A DNA stretch of 64,000 nt from NCBI RefSeq assembly GCF_014901205.1, contig NZ_JACNMU010000001.1, positions 186,001-250,000 of the forward strand, written 5' to 3'. The position numbers were made by a program, and so were the translations under genes. Within the stretch, counting starts at the first letter, position 1; each line of letters begins with the position of its first letter. Source of the stretch: Meridianimarinicoccus sp. MJW13 (GTDB lineage Bacteria > Pseudomonadota > Alphaproteobacteria > Rhodobacterales > Rhodobacteraceae). Of this stretch, positions 56,281 to 64,000 are shown piece by piece. The notes below the pieces were generated by a model. The model was not told the DNA's origin, searched no databases, and saw nothing but the letters and a program-made list of their open reading frames with translations.

Positions 56281-57378
56281 TCAGGCATTGAACAGGAAGT
56301 GCAGGACGTCGCCGTCCTTGACCTCGTACGTCTTGCCTTCCGCGCGCAGCTTGCCCGCATCCCGGGCACCGCTTTCACCATTGCAGGTGAGATAGTCATC
56401 ATAGGCTACGGTTTCGGCGCGGATGAACCCGCGCTCGAAATCGCCATGGATGACCCCTGCGGCCTGCGGCGCCAGGGTGCCTTCCCGGATCGTCCAGGCA
56501 CGCGCCTCTTTCGGACCCACAGTGAAGAAGGTCTCTAGCGACAACAACTCATAGCCCGCCCGGATCAGCCGATCCAGCCCGGCTTCCTCAAGCCCCAGAT
56601 CCGACAGGAACACCTCGGCCTCTTCGGCATCCAGCTGGCTGATGTCTTCTTCGATGGCCGCCGAGATCACCACGGTGCCCGCCCCCTGCGCCGCCGCCAT
56701 CTTGGCAACCTCGTCGGAGAAGGCATTGCCTGTTCCGGCCGCGTCTTCCTCGACGTTGCACACATAGAGGATCGGCTTGGAGGTCAGGAGCTGCAGCATT
56801 TTCCATGCCTTGGCATCTTCGTCGCTGACCTCGACGGTGCGGGCTGGCTGGCCGTCTTCCAGCACGGCCATGGCCTGTTTCAGAAGGCGCTCCTGCTGCA
56901 CCGCCTCCTTGTCGCCGCCGCGTACCTTGCGGGACAGGTTCTGCAGTCGCCGCTCGATGCTTTCCATGTCGGCAATCATCAGTTCGGTCTCGATGGTCTC
57001 GGCATCGGCCACCGGATCGACCCGCCCGTCCACATGGGTGACATCCTCGTTCACGAAGCAGCGCAACACATGCGCGATGGCATCAACCTCGCGGATGTTG
57101 GCCAGGAACTGGTTGCCCAGCCCTTCCCCTTTCGAGGCACCTTTCACCAGACCGGCGATATCGACGAAGGTGATCCGCGTCGGGATGATCTCCTTAGAGC
57201 CGGCGATCGCCGCCAGTTTTTCCAGACGATCATCGGGCACGGCAACATCGCCGACATTCGGCTCGATGGTACAGAACGGAAAATTCGCCGCCTGCGCCGC
57301 CGCCGTCCTGGTCAGCGCGTTGAACAGGGTGGACTTGCCCACATTCGGCAGCCCCACGATCCCCATCTTGAAACCCAT
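56281..57378 (-). CDS. ychF: Redox-regulated ribosome-associated ATPase YchF
   Basis: A 365-residue Obg-family protein that prefers ATP over GTP and binds ribosomes, affecting the stress response and translation start. The G1 motif GIVGLPNVGKSTLFNAL, G3 DIAGLVKGASKGEGLGNQFL, and a C-terminal TGS domain (FFTVGPKEARAWTI; GVIHGDFERGFIRAE) are present. NVEE takes the place of the NKxD motif, which explains the relaxed nucleotide choice in the family. Length is normal. It converges with hisA. Confidence 0.95.
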   Translation of the reverse strand: MGFKMGIVGLPNVGKSTLFNALTRTAAAQAANFPFCTIEPNVGDVAVPDDRLEKLAAIAGSKEIIPTRITFVDIAGLVKGASKGEGLGNQFLANIREVDAIAHVLRCFVNEDVTHVDGRVDPVADAETIETELMIADMESIERRLQNLSRKVRGGDKEAVQQERLLKQAMAVLEDGQPARTVEVSDEDAKAWKMLQLLTSKPILYVCNVEEDAAGTGNAFSDEVAKMAAAQGAGTVVISAAIEEDISQLDAEEAEVFLSDLGLEEAGLDRLIRAGYELLSLETFFTVGPKEARAWTIREGTLAPQAAGVIHGDFERGFIRAETVAYDDYLTCNGESGARDAGKLRAEGKTYEVKDGDVLHFLFNA

Positions 57379-57489
57379 GATACGTCCCTCCTTGGCACCG
57401 GCACGCTCTTAGGCGCACGGCCCAGCCTGTGCAAGCGCTGACGCCGCCAGCAGCAGCCCGGCCCGAACACCGGATGTCCCCGCACCGCG

Positions 57490-57536
57490 CTTTTTCTTGT
57501 CAAGAATACGCAACTTGCGGCGCGCAGCGGCGCCCG
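57490..57536. repeat. Diverged dispersed repeat upstream of trpA
   Basis: TTTTTCTTG-TCAAGAATACG (plus strand) followed by CTTGCGGCGCGCAG and CGGCGCCCG (57514-57536) matches the murD-ftsW copy at 30970-31015; the GC part agrees at 22 of 23 positions. The arm sequence is more diverged. It lies between ychF and trpA, which are divergent, so this copy does not follow any gene end. Confidence 0.65.
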
Positions 57537-57593
57537 CTTGCCTTTTCCGGCCCCATGGGCGACACCATCGCGACGACATTCAGAGGGCCCGCC

Positions 57594-58385
57594 ATGACTC
57601 GTATCGATCGCAAATTCGCCGACCTTCGCGCCGAAGGAAAGAAAGCCTTCGTGGCCTATGTGATGGCGGGCGATCCGGACTACGACAGCTCGCTGGACCT
57701 GATCAAGGGGCTGCCGGCCGCCGGGGTCGACATCATCGAACTGGGTCAACCGTTCACCGACCCGATGGCCGATGGCCCGACGATCCAACTGGCCGGGCAA
57801 CGCGCCCTGAAGGCCGGGCAGACGATGGACAAGACCCTTCAAATGGCGCGGGCCTTTCGCGAAACCGACGACAGCACGCCGATCGTGATGATGGGGTACT
57901 ACAATCCGATCTACAATCGCGGTGTCGAGCGGTTTTTGCAGGATGCCAAGGACGCCGGCATCGACGGGTTGATCGTGGTCGATCTGCCGCCCGAGGAAGA
58001 CGACGAGCTGTGCATTCCGGCCCAGAACGCCGGACTGAATTTCATCCGCCTGGCCACACCCACGACCGATGACAAGCGCCTGCCCAAGGTGCTGCAGAAC
58101 ACCTCGGGCTTCGTCTATTACGTGTCCATCACCGGCATCACCGGCGCCGCCGCCGCCTCGGCGACCGACGTGGCCCCGGAAGTGGCCCGCATCAAGGCCA
58201 GCACCGACCTGCCGGTCATCGTGGGCTTCGGCATCCGCTCGCCGGAAACGGCGCAGGAGATCGCCTCGGTGGCCGATGGCGCCGTTGTCGGTTCGGCCAT
58301 CGTCAAGCAGGTGGAAGAGGGCAAGCCGGTTTCCGATATCCTCGCCTTCGTCAAGGGGTTGGCCGACGGCGCGCACCGCGCCTGA
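57594..58385 (+). CDS. trpA: Tryptophan synthase alpha subunit
   Basis: A 263-residue TIM-barrel that splits indole-3-glycerol phosphate and passes indole to TrpB. The catalytic Glu is in [17 protein letters not shown], which also contains the catalytic Asp. [26 protein letters not shown] and [14 protein letters not shown] follow the family. The ATG at 57594 ([15 protein letters not shown]) is the clear start. trpB is not adjacent in the window. Its stop codon lies within a ten-pair hairpin. Confidence 0.95.
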   Translation: MTRIDRKFADLRAEGKKAFVAYVMAGDPDYDSSLDLIKGLPAAGVDIIELGQPFTDPMADGPTIQLAGQRALKAGQTMDKTLQMARAFRETDDSTPIVMMGYYNPIYNRGVERFLQDAKDAGIDGLIVVDLPPEEDDELCIPAQNAGLNFIRLATPTTDDKRLPKVLQNTSGFVYYVSITGITGAAAASATDVAPEVARIKASTDLPVIVGFGIRSPETAQEIASVADGAVVGSAIVKQVEEGKPVSDILAFVKGLADGAHRA

Positions 58386-58402
58386 CGTCTGCCGTCAGGC
58401 GC
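58378..58402. terminator. Hairpin covering the trpA stop codon
   Basis: GCGCCTGACG (58378-58387) pairs perfectly with CGTCAGGCGC (58393-58402) around TCTGC. The trpA TGA is inside the stem. It lies between two convergent genes with little spacing and probably serves both; there is no T-run. Confidence 0.5.
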
Positions 58403-58413
58403 AGCACCTGCCC

Positions 58414-59217
58414 TTACGGCTTCAGGCGAAATCCCGTGCGGAACCAACGCAGACAGATCGCCAGCACCGCCGCCGTGGCCAGAAGACAGATCGGCAAGCC
58501 GATCCAGGGTGAGCTGTCAGAGGTGCCCAGCACGCCAAACCGCACCCCGTCGATCAGGTAGAACACCGGGTTCACATGGGTCAGAACCTGCATCGCAGGC
58601 GGCAAGCCTTCGACCGAATAGAAGGTGCCGGAGAGGAAGCTCAGCGGCGTGATGATGAAATTGGTGATCGCCGCCATCTGGTCGAACTTGTTGGCCAGGA
58701 TCGCGGCGATGATCCCCAGCCCGCCCAGAAGCGCGCTGCCCAGCACCACGAAGACCAGCACCCAGACCGGATGCGTGATCCCCTGGCCCAGGAAAATCGC
58801 CGCCACGATCAGAATGGCGGTGGCCACGAACAGCCCCCGCCCGATAGATCCGGCCAGATAGCCCGCCACCAGTTCCGCCGGCGACAGCGGCGGCATCAGC
58901 GTATCCACGATATTGCCCTGCACCTTGGCAATCATGATCGCCGACGAGGTGTTGGCAAAAGCGTTCTGGATCACCGTCATCATCAGGATGCCGGGGGCAA
59001 GGAACTGGGCGAAGGGCACGCCCATGACCTCCCCCCGCCGGGTGCCGATGGCCAGAGAGAAGATCGCCAGGAACAACCCCGCCGTGATCAGGGGGGCCAT
59101 CAGGGTCTGCGACCAGACCGCCAGAAACCGGCGCACCTCGCGTTCGGCCAGTGTCGCCACGCCCAGCCAGTTGACGCGGCCAAAGCGCCGTTCCCCCATT
59201 CCGGTCATATCCGTCAT
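58414..59217 (-). CDS. ABC-2 type transporter permease, orphan
   Basis: A 267-residue inner-membrane protein with six predicted helices and the ABC-2 pattern: VRRFLAVWSQTLMAPLITAG at the start, PFAQFLAPGILMMTVIQNAF, an EL segment (LSPAELVAGYLAGS), and ITNFIITPLSFLSGTFYSVE with NPVFYLIDGVRFG near the end. Such permeases, with an ATPase, export polysaccharides, drugs or lipids. No ABC ATPase gene adjoins it, so its partner is elsewhere or the locus was split. It converges with trpA and is divergent from gcrA. Confidence 0.88.
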   Translation of the reverse strand: MTDMTGMGERRFGRVNWLGVATLAEREVRRFLAVWSQTLMAPLITAGLFLAIFSLAIGTRRGEVMGVPFAQFLAPGILMMTVIQNAFANTSSAIMIAKVQGNIVDTLMPPLSPAELVAGYLAGSIGRGLFVATAILIVAAIFLGQGITHPVWVLVFVVLGSALLGGLGIIAAILANKFDQMAAITNFIITPLSFLSGTFYSVEGLPPAMQVLTHVNPVFYLIDGVRFGVLGTSDSSPWIGLPICLLATAAVLAICLRWFRTGFRLKP

Positions 59218-59289
59218 GTTCCGCCTTCCATGTTTCGCTGCTGTCTCGGGTTCCGGCCCGTCACACCGGACTCAATCCGCAAGGACACC

Positions 59290-59317
59290 TTGTATCCGGC
59301 GGCACGAAGATTAAAAT
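59290..59317 (+). promoter_or_regulatory. Probable gcrA promoter
   Basis: TTGTAT and TAAAAT are 16 bases apart, in the region upstream of gcrA. The minus-10 is a five-of-six match. Transcription would start about 70 bases before the gcrA ATG. Confidence 0.45.
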
Positions 59318-59395
59318 AGGCATCTGCTGAATTTCTCCAAGGCGTCCGGGTCGACGGGCGCCTTCTCGTTTGACCCATGTCTGCAAGGTGGCCCC

Positions 59396-59989
59396 ATGTC
59401 CTGGACCGAAGAACGCGTCGAGATCCTGAAGAAAATGTGGGCCGACGGCCAAAGTGCCAGCCAGATCGCCAAGGAACTGGGCGGGGTGACCCGCAACGCC
59501 GTGATCGGCAAGGTGCATCGTCTGGGCCTGTCCAACCGCAACACCGGTGCCGCGCCGGCCAAACCGGCGGAACCTGCGGCTAAACCCGCGCCTGCCGCCG
59601 AAAAACCGGCCGCCCCCGCCGCGGCGAAACCCGCGCCGCAACCGGCCGCCGCCGCGCCTGCCGCTGCAGCCCCCGCCTCGCCAGCACCGAAACCGGCCCT
59701 GCCCGCCCGCAAGGCGATCATTCCCGCCGGCCAGCCGCTGCCGCCGCAACCCTCGGCCAATGAAATCTCGCCCGAGGCCCTGGCCTCGCAGCGCGAGGTC
59801 GAGAAGAAGGCGCGCAAGCTGACCCTGATGGAGCTGACCGAACGCACCTGCAAATGGCCCATCGGCGACCCCGCAACCGAGGAGTTCTGGTTCTGTGGCC
59901 TGCCCGTGGAACAGGGCAAACCCTATTGCGAGGCGCATGTGGGCGTGGCCTTCCAGCCCATGTCCTCGCGCCGCGACCGGAAACGGTAA
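59396..59989 (+). CDS. gcrA: Cell-cycle regulator GcrA
   Basis: A 197-residue alphaproteobacterial regulator that binds RNA polymerase sigma-70 and, in Caulobacter, activates promoters with CcrM-methylated GANTC sites. The N-terminal helix-turn-helix region is SWTEERVEILKKMWADGQ and GVTRNAVIGKVHRLGL (about 2-45). A long Ala/Pro/Lys linker follows (about 50-110), then the conserved sigma-binding C-terminus TCKWPIGDP, FWFCGLP and PYCEAH, with four Cys/His that may hold a metal. The start MSWTEERVEILK is invariant in the family. It is monocistronic by context. Confidence 0.95.
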   Translation: MSWTEERVEILKKMWADGQSASQIAKELGGVTRNAVIGKVHRLGLSNRNTGAAPAKPAEPAAKPAPAAEKPAAPAAAKPAPQPAAAAPAAAAPASPAPKPALPARKAIIPAGQPLPPQPSANEISPEALASQREVEKKARKLTLMELTERTCKWPIGDPATEEFWFCGLPVEQGKPYCEAHVGVAFQPMSSRRDRKR

Positions 59990-60319
59990 GGCGCCGGTCC
60001 GGCCCAAGAGCGGTCTCGCGAAACCCCGGTCCAACTCCGTTGGGACGGGACAGCCTTTCGGCGCAGGTCTGCGCAGCGCGAGGCCGCCCGCGACGCGGGC
60101 CGGACTGCAGACCTGTTCCGGGCGTTCGGCGGTGGACATTTCTGGCGTGCATCACAGCTCCACCCCTGCGCCGTTCTTCTTGGGAAAAATACTTCATTCC
60201 ACGTCACAACGGGCGAGAATCGTGCATAGTCGAGGCACGCCCCGGGCAGAGAGTGGACCGGCGGGGCCGCGCGATCAGGATGGCCATTGGTCTGCTCCCC
60301 CCGAGAGAAAGTTCCCGGA
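59990..60319. other. Intergenic region with a dispersed-repeat copy
   Basis: This 330-base stretch between gcrA and the next plus-strand gene has no coding region I can support. It contains CCCCTGCGCCG followed by TTCTTCTTGGG and AAAAATACTT (60163-60194). This is the same arrangement as 30952-30990 but without the seven-base spacer and without the GC hairpin. A small hairpin-like GTCCAAC/GTTGGGAC lies near 60030. Confidence 0.6.
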
Positions 60320-60796
60320 ATGAAACAGATCCTGACGACACTCACCGCCATCGCCCTGACAAGCCCGCTGTACGGCGCAGAGATCCTGCCGGCCAACGGC
60401 GTCTGGTCCGGCACATCCGCCTCGGAAGTCCACCAGATCAACGAAAACCACATGGTTCTTCGTTCGAACTCAGCCTACCAGAGTTTCGACCCCGCCAGCA
60501 ACGGCAGCGCCATGGCCGGGATGAGCGGCACGTGCTACGGCGCGGTTGAAATGGCCCCGCCCATGGCTAACGGGACCGGGCATTGCGTGTTTTCCCGCGA
60601 CGATGGCGATGCGATGTTCTCGCATTGGACCATCACCGCGCTGACTGCCGACGGTGCGGTAACCGGGACGTGGGCGGTCCTGGGCGGCAAGGGCGCGTTG
60701 GAAGGGGCTTCTGGCGGCGGGACTTTCGCCTCGGAGACCGACCCCGAAACCGGCGCCTTCCAGAACACCGTCACCGGGGCCGTTGCGGTCCCCTAG
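60320..60796 (+). CDS. Small secreted protein, function unknown
   Basis: A 158-residue protein with a signal peptide ([20 protein letters not shown]). The mature part is Gly/Thr/Ala-rich and probably all-beta, with [34 protein letters not shown] and [20 protein letters not shown]; two Cys could form a disulfide. The repeats of G-x-W and a closing [14 protein letters not shown] recall small beta-barrel periplasmic proteins, but I do not recognise a family. The ATG at 60320 is used as it starts the signal peptide. It lies upstream of rimO. Confidence 0.75.
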   Translation: MKQILTTLTAIALTSPLYGAEILPANGVWSGTSASEVHQINENHMVLRSNSAYQSFDPASNGSAMAGMSGTCYGAVEMAPPMANGTGHCVFSRDDGDAMFSHWTITALTADGAVTGTWAVLGGKGALEGASGGGTFASETDPETGAFQNTVTGAVAVP

Positions 60797-60935
60797 GACC
60801 AGATTGCATCGACAGGGGCGGCCATGGCTGGTCCTGTTCCCCGGTTTGGGATTGACCCGGTTTGGCACCCTAGCGGATCACGTCCCACGCGCGGCACACA
60901 TTGCACCAGACCGCAGGCTTGCCTATAGCGCCCCC

Positions 60936-62339
60936 ATGACCAGCAATCCGCCCAGCCTCCGCCCCGACCTTGCCCCGCGCGCCAGTTTCGATGGTGCGGC
61001 CCCCCGAGAGGGCCAGCCGACCATCGGCATGGTGTCCCTGGGCTGCCCCAAGGCGCTGGTGGACAGCGAACGCATCCTCACCCGGCTTCGGGCCGAAGGC
61101 TATGCGATCTCTCCCGATTACGCGGGGGCCAGCGCGGTCATCGTCAACACCTGCGGCTTTCTGGACAGCGCCAAGGCCGAGAGCCTGGAGGCCATCGGCG
61201 AGGCGCTGCATGAAAACGGCAAGGTCATCGTCACCGGCTGTCTGGGGGCCGAGCCCGAGTATATTACCGGCGCGCACCCTTCCGTCATGGCCGTCACCGG
61301 GCCGCATCAGTACGAACAGGTCATGGATGCGGTGCACAAGGCGGTGCCGCCCAGCCCTGATCCCTTCATCGACCTGGTGCCGGGGACCAGCGTGCAACTG
61401 ACCCCGCGCCACTACGCCTATCTGAAGATCTCGGAAGGCTGCAATCACGCCTGCAAGTTCTGCATCATCCCCGACATGCGCGGCAAACTGGTGTCGCGTC
61501 CGGCTGCCGCCGTTCTGCGCGAGGCCGAGCGCCTGGTCACCGCCGGGGTACGTGAATTGCTGGTCATCAGCCAGGACACCTCGGCCTATGGCCTTGACCT
61601 GCGCCACGCCGCCAGCAGCTGGAAAGACCGCGAGGTTCGCGCTCATGTCACCGATCTGTCGCGTGAACTTGGGCAACTCGGAGCCTGGGTGCGGCTGCAC
61701 TATGTCTATCCCTATCCCCATGTGCGCAACCTGATCCCGCTGATGGCCGAAGGTCTGGACGCGGGCGGCGGTGGCATCCTGCCCTATCTCGACATTCCGT
61801 TCCAGCACGCCCACCCGGACACGCTGAAGCGCATGGCCCGGCCTGCGGCGGCGGCGAGGACGCTGGACGAGATCGCCGCCTGGCGCGCCACCTGCCCGGA
61901 CATCACCCTGCGCTCGACCTTCATTGTCGGTTATCCGGGCGAGACCGAGGCAGAATTCCAGACCCTGCTGGACTGGATGGACGAGGCCCAGCTCGACCGG
62001 GTCGGCTGCTTCCAGTACGAAAACGTCGCCGGGGCCCGTGCCAACGCCCTGCCCGACCATGTGCCGGCCGAGATCAAGCAGGACCGCTGGGACCGCTTCA
62101 TGGAGAAGGCTCAGGCAATTTCCGAGGCCCGTCTGGCCGCCAAGGTCGGCACCCGCCAGAAGGTCATCGTCGACCTGGTGGAAGATGACGCCGCCACCTG
62201 CCGCACCATGGCCGATGCCCCCGAGATCGACGGCAACCTGTTCATCGACGAAGGTTTCGAAACCCTCAAACCCGGCGACATCGTCGAGGTCGAGGTGGAT
62301 GAAGCCGGCGAATACGATCTGTGGGGCAAGCTCGTCTGA
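60936..62339 (+). CDS. rimO: Ribosomal protein S12 methylthiotransferase
   Basis: A 467-residue radical-SAM enzyme that adds a methylthio group to the conserved Asp of ribosomal protein S12. The N-terminal UPF0004 domain carries cluster ligands in [21 protein letters not shown] and TGCLGAEP. The radical-SAM CxxxCxxC is CNHACKFC (Cys169, 173, 176). A C-terminal TRAM domain ends the protein ([13 protein letters not shown] through [13 protein letters not shown]). The ATG at 60936 gives a 35-residue N-terminal extension before the first motif. Its stop shares a base with the cutA start (TGATG). Confidence 0.94.
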   Translation: MTSNPPSLRPDLAPRASFDGAAPREGQPTIGMVSLGCPKALVDSERILTRLRAEGYAISPDYAGASAVIVNTCGFLDSAKAESLEAIGEALHENGKVIVTGCLGAEPEYITGAHPSVMAVTGPHQYEQVMDAVHKAVPPSPDPFIDLVPGTSVQLTPRHYAYLKISEGCNHACKFCIIPDMRGKLVSRPAAAVLREAERLVTAGVRELLVISQDTSAYGLDLRHAASSWKDREVRAHVTDLSRELGQLGAWVRLHYVYPYPHVRNLIPLMAEGLDAGGGGILPYLDIPFQHAHPDTLKRMARPAAAARTLDEIAAWRATCPDITLRSTFIVGYPGETEAEFQTLLDWMDEAQLDRVGCFQYENVAGARANALPDHVPAEIKQDRWDRFMEKAQAISEARLAAKVGTRQKVIVDLVEDDAATCRTMADAPEIDGNLFIDEGFETLKPGDIVEVEVDEAGEYDLWGKLV

Positions 62340-62668
62340 TGGCCACGATCACCCTGCTCCGGGTCACCTGCCCCGACGACCAGAGCGCCCGCAGCATCGC
62401 CGGCGCCGCCCTGACGGCGCGCCTGGCCGCCTGCGCCAACCTGGGTGCCATCACTGCGGAGTTTCACTGGGAGGATGCCCTGAACAGCGAGACCGAGGTC
62501 GCCGCCCTGTTCAAGACCCGCCCGGACCTGGCCGCCCCGCTGGCCGAGCTGATCCGCAAGACGCATCCCTATGATCTGCCCGCGATCACCTGGTGGGAGG
62601 TGCAGACCGACGCCGCCACCGCCGGTTGGGTGGCGCAAGAAACCCAGGCTCACAGCGCGTCGAGGTAG
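62339..62668 (+). CDS. cutA: CutA1 family divalent-cation tolerance protein
   Basis: A 109-residue protein of the trimeric CutA1 family. It shows TLLRVTCPDDQSARSIAGAAL, RLAACANLGAIT, FHWEDALNSETEVAALFKTR and HPYDLPAITWWEV. CutA1 was first tied to copper tolerance, but its role is unsettled. The start overlaps the rimO stop by one base, so it is translated from the same mRNA. Its last 19 bases overlap the end of the convergent IMPACT/YigZ-like gene. Confidence 0.93.
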   Translation: MATITLLRVTCPDDQSARSIAGAALTARLAACANLGAITAEFHWEDALNSETEVAALFKTRPDLAAPLAELIRKTHPYDLPAITWWEVQTDAATAGWVAQETQAHSASR

Positions 62669-62997
62669 ACCCGTACCGCTTCCTGCACATGGCGGAAACG
62701 ATCCCCGCCCAGATGCTTGCCGCCGTACCAGCGTGTGACCACGATCACATGGTCGCGCAGATCGGCGCGCTCCAGCATCCGCAGGATCACCATCCCGGCC
62801 CCGGATTCCCCGTCATCGGACTTGAGCGGCCCGTCCGCCAGCAGCACCCCCCATGTGTTGTGGGTGGCCTTGGCGTATTTCTTGGCCCGCTTCAGCTCTT
62901 TCAGAAAGGCCTCTACCTCGGCGCGCGAGGCTGCCGGGCCGCCGGACACCGCGTATTTCGATCCGCGATCGGTGATGACATTTTCGATCTGTCGCAT
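62650..62997 (-). CDS. IMPACT/YigZ family N-terminal domain protein
   Basis: A 115-residue protein matching the first domain of the YigZ/IMPACT (UPF0029) family: KYAKATHNTWGVLL, DDGESGAGMVILRMLE, and VIVVTRWYGGKHLGGDRF. Full-length YigZ has a further domain of about 80 residues that is missing here, so this is a single-domain form. Relatives are linked to translation stress. The ATG at 62997 has AGGA seven bases before it; a TTG six codons upstream is a poorer start. The gene overlaps the cutA 3' end by 19 bases. Confidence 0.85.
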   Translation of the reverse strand: MRQIENVITDRGSKYAVSGGPAASRAEVEAFLKELKRAKKYAKATHNTWGVLLADGPLKSDDGESGAGMVILRMLERADLRDHVIVVTRWYGGKHLGGDRFRHVQEAVRVYLDAL

Positions 62998-63039
62998 GAC
63001 CCCGTCCTGCCGCAAGGCACCGCCAGGGTCCAGCCTTGA

Positions 63040-63333
63040 TCAGGCTTCGGGCGCGGTCGGCTCGGCCAGAGCGTCGAATTCCTGCTGGTTGAGACAGCTT
63101 CCCGGCACTTCGGCGCCGCCCGCATCCTGCATGGTCAGCCAGCGCGTGCACCCACCGTCGCGCTGCCAGTCGCAACCACGGCAGCGTTCCACCATTCCGG
63201 CCCACCCTTCGTGCGACAGGCGCCCTGCTTCCATGGCGTCCGCAAGGTCGACACCGGCAGCGCGCGCCATCTCCAGCACCAGCCAATAGTGGGTGATCGG
63301 ATCGCCAAGCGGCTTGGGGCTGTGCAGGGTCAT
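63040..63333 (-). CDS. Cys-rich DUF6455-like protein
   Basis: A 97-residue cytoplasmic protein. The central part holds MVERCRGCDWQRDGGCTRWL, with three Cys in C-x2-C-x8-C spacing, and a fourth Cys (GSCLNQQEF) follows. This pattern could bind a metal or Fe-S cluster. It resembles short Rhodobacterales proteins that I place in DUF6455 from memory. An FNR-type box overlaps the -35 region of a good minus-strand promoter just upstream, so oxygen or redox control is likely. Confidence 0.75.
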   Translation of the reverse strand: MTLHSPKPLGDPITHYWLVLEMARAAGVDLADAMEAGRLSHEGWAGMVERCRGCDWQRDGGCTRWLTMQDAGGAEVPGSCLNQQEFDALAEPTAPEA

Positions 63334-63374
63334 GGCCGGGTCCTTCGTTTGGTTGCCCGACGATGAAGCGGCCC

Positions 63375-63404
63375 ATTTTGCCCGTCTACCTTGATGCAGG
63401 TCAA
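63375..63404 (-). promoter_or_regulatory. Promoter with FNR/FnrL-type box before the DUF6455-like gene
   Basis: TTGAT-GCAG-GTCAA (63391-63404) matches nine of ten positions of the FNR/FnrL consensus TTGAT-N4-ATCAA. On the minus strand its half TTGACC also reads as a -35, 18 bases from CAAAAT (63375-63380) as -10. A CRP/FNR-family factor bound here would touch the -35. The box also faces the plus-strand gene at 63518, 114 bases away. Confidence 0.6.
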
Positions 63405-63411
63405 AATGATG

Positions 63412-63458
63412 CGGGAATCCCTGACCGATGCATCCGGTTTCATCGGGAATCCCTGACC
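63412..63458. repeat. 15-bp direct repeat
   Basis: CGGGAATCCCTGACC occurs at 63412-63426 and at 63444-63458, 32 bases apart from start to start, between the FNR-type box and the CBU_0592-like gene. Its inner GGGAATCCC is itself a 9-base palindrome, so it may be an operator. Confidence 0.55.
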
Positions 63459-63517
63459 ATGCCCATTATTCGGGATCTGTTAACTTTCATGAAGACAAAC
63501 GAGCAAGGATCACGACC

Positions 63518-63805
63518 ATGGAAATCGCCGGCATCATGCTGTCTTGGAAAGACCTTCCCGGCCTTCTGGGTTTTGCGCTTTATGCCTGCAACTACGTGTC
63601 CCTGTGCTCGGGCCGCCTGAACGGGACCGAACTGCGCTACTTTGCCCGCAACGGGGTGGCCGCCACCCTCGTGCTGATCGGTCTGCACCTTGATTTCAAC
63701 CTGGGCGCGGCGATGCTTCAGGTCTTCTACATCCTTGCCAGTGCTTCGGCGATCCTGACCCGCCTGCGCAAGCCCGCGCAGGCCGACGCCCCGGTGACCG
63801 GTTAG
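63518..63805 (+). CDS. CBU_0592-like small membrane protein
   Basis: A 95-residue protein with about three hydrophobic segments: LPGLLGFALYACNYVSLCSG, VAATLVLIGLHL and AAMLQVFYILASASAIL. The order, with GRLNGTELRYFARNGVAA and DFNLGAAMLQ between, matches the CBU_0592 family of small inner-membrane proteins of unknown role. The ATG at 63518 has AAGGA nine bases before it; a longer frame upstream crosses the 15-bp repeats and is unlikely to be translated. Confidence 0.8.
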   Translation: MEIAGIMLSWKDLPGLLGFALYACNYVSLCSGRLNGTELRYFARNGVAATLVLIGLHLDFNLGAAMLQVFYILASASAILTRLRKPAQADAPVTG

Positions 63806-63854
63806 GGTCGGTGCGGCGCTCCCCCGCGCCGATCCCAAAGCGTAACGAGTTCCC

Positions 63855-64000
63855 TTAGTTCAGCCCCGCCGCCACCTGCCGCACCACCCGCTGACGATCG
63901 GCGTTGGGCGGGTGCGTGCCCAGGAACTGGTTTCCAGGATCGGGGATGCGCGCAAAATAGGCCGACCCGCGCACCGGATCATATCCCGCCTGATAGGCGA
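63855..64000 (-). CDS. C-terminal end of an M48-like zinc metalloprotease
   Basis: The last 48 or so codons of a minus-strand gene running off the right edge: AYQAGYDPVRGSAYFARIP, then DPGNQFLGTHPPNADRQRVV and a tail ending AAGLN. The YDP...AYF and THPPNxxR elements are typical of the end of M48 (HtpX/Ste24-like or BepA-like) peptidases. The active-site HExxH part lies outside the window. Confidence 0.7.
   Translation of the reverse strand, partial: AYQAGYDPVRGSAYFARIPDPGNQFLGTHPPNADRQRVVRQVAAGLN

Noticed and set aside
1-64000. CRISPR arrays, insertion sequences, rRNA genes, cobalamin or other riboswitches
   Set aside because: No regular short-repeat arrays, transposase genes, rRNA segments or recognisable riboswitch cores were found on reading both strands.

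Overview
The window is chromosomal DNA of a high-GC alphaproteobacterium, most probably a member of the Rhodobacterales (Rhodobacter/Paracoccus/Roseobacter group). Pointers are the division and cell-wall (dcw) cluster continuing ftsZ-lpxC-bamD-recN, a cobS/cobT aerobic cobaltochelatase pair, a GcrA cell-cycle regulator, a VPLPA-type C-terminal sorting signal, anti-Shine-Dalgarno 'cuckoo' hairpin RNAs, and a DUF6455-like Cys-rich protein behind an FNR-type box. No taxonomic search was run. No rRNA, CRISPR array, integrase or transposase gene was seen.

Layout. 1-3.4 kb: end of gatB, a small lipoprotein, a DUF4177-like protein and an arylsulfotransferase-like membrane-anchored protein, and bolA. 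3.5-10.1 kb: J-domain protein, HI0933-type flavoprotein, cobS, CYTH-CHAD protein, cobT. 10.2-14.1 kb: an Xaa-Pro aminopeptidase, a DUF427 protein and a CLC chloride transporter. 14.2-41.8 kb: a long minus-strand block which, in transcription order, reads mraZ-rsmH-ftsL-ftsI-murE-murF-mraY-(phospholipase D)-murD-ftsW-murG-murC-(unknown 503-aa gene)-murB-ddl-ftsQ-ftsA-ftsZ-lpxC-bamD-recN. Two plus-strand genes (a membrane protein and a secreted HExxH peptidase) interrupt it between murC and murB. This block makes lipid II (MurC-F, MraY, MurG), flips or polymerises it at the septum (FtsW, FtsI), organises the divisome (FtsA, Q, L, Z), and supplies lipid A (LpxC) and outer-membrane assembly (BamD).

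42-47.7 kb: mrp, two tandem small RNAs with CCUCCUCCC loops, a receiver-only response regulator, the UvrD helicase and a GH19 endolysin-like enzyme. 47.9-52.3 kb: pyruvate carboxylase and a convergent ketopantoate reductase. 52.4-56.2 kb: two identical tRNA-Gly(GCC) genes and the histidine genes hisB, hisH and hisA, with a VPLPA-sorted protein and a DUF2147-like protein inserted and no hisF. 56.3-64 kb: ychF, trpA, an orphan ABC-2 permease, gcrA, a small periplasmic protein, rimO-cutA, an IMPACT/YigZ-like protein, a DUF6455-like gene with an FNR-type site, a CBU_0592-like membrane protein, and the end of an M48-like peptidase.

Most of the window is conserved housekeeping DNA. The parts most worth a second look are the tandem cuckoo RNAs at 43650-43728, the low-GC unknown gene at 25578-27089 placed directly behind murC, a dispersed hairpin-plus-GAGTATTTG/CCAAGAAGAA repeat present at four loci, and the long structured leader of mraZ.
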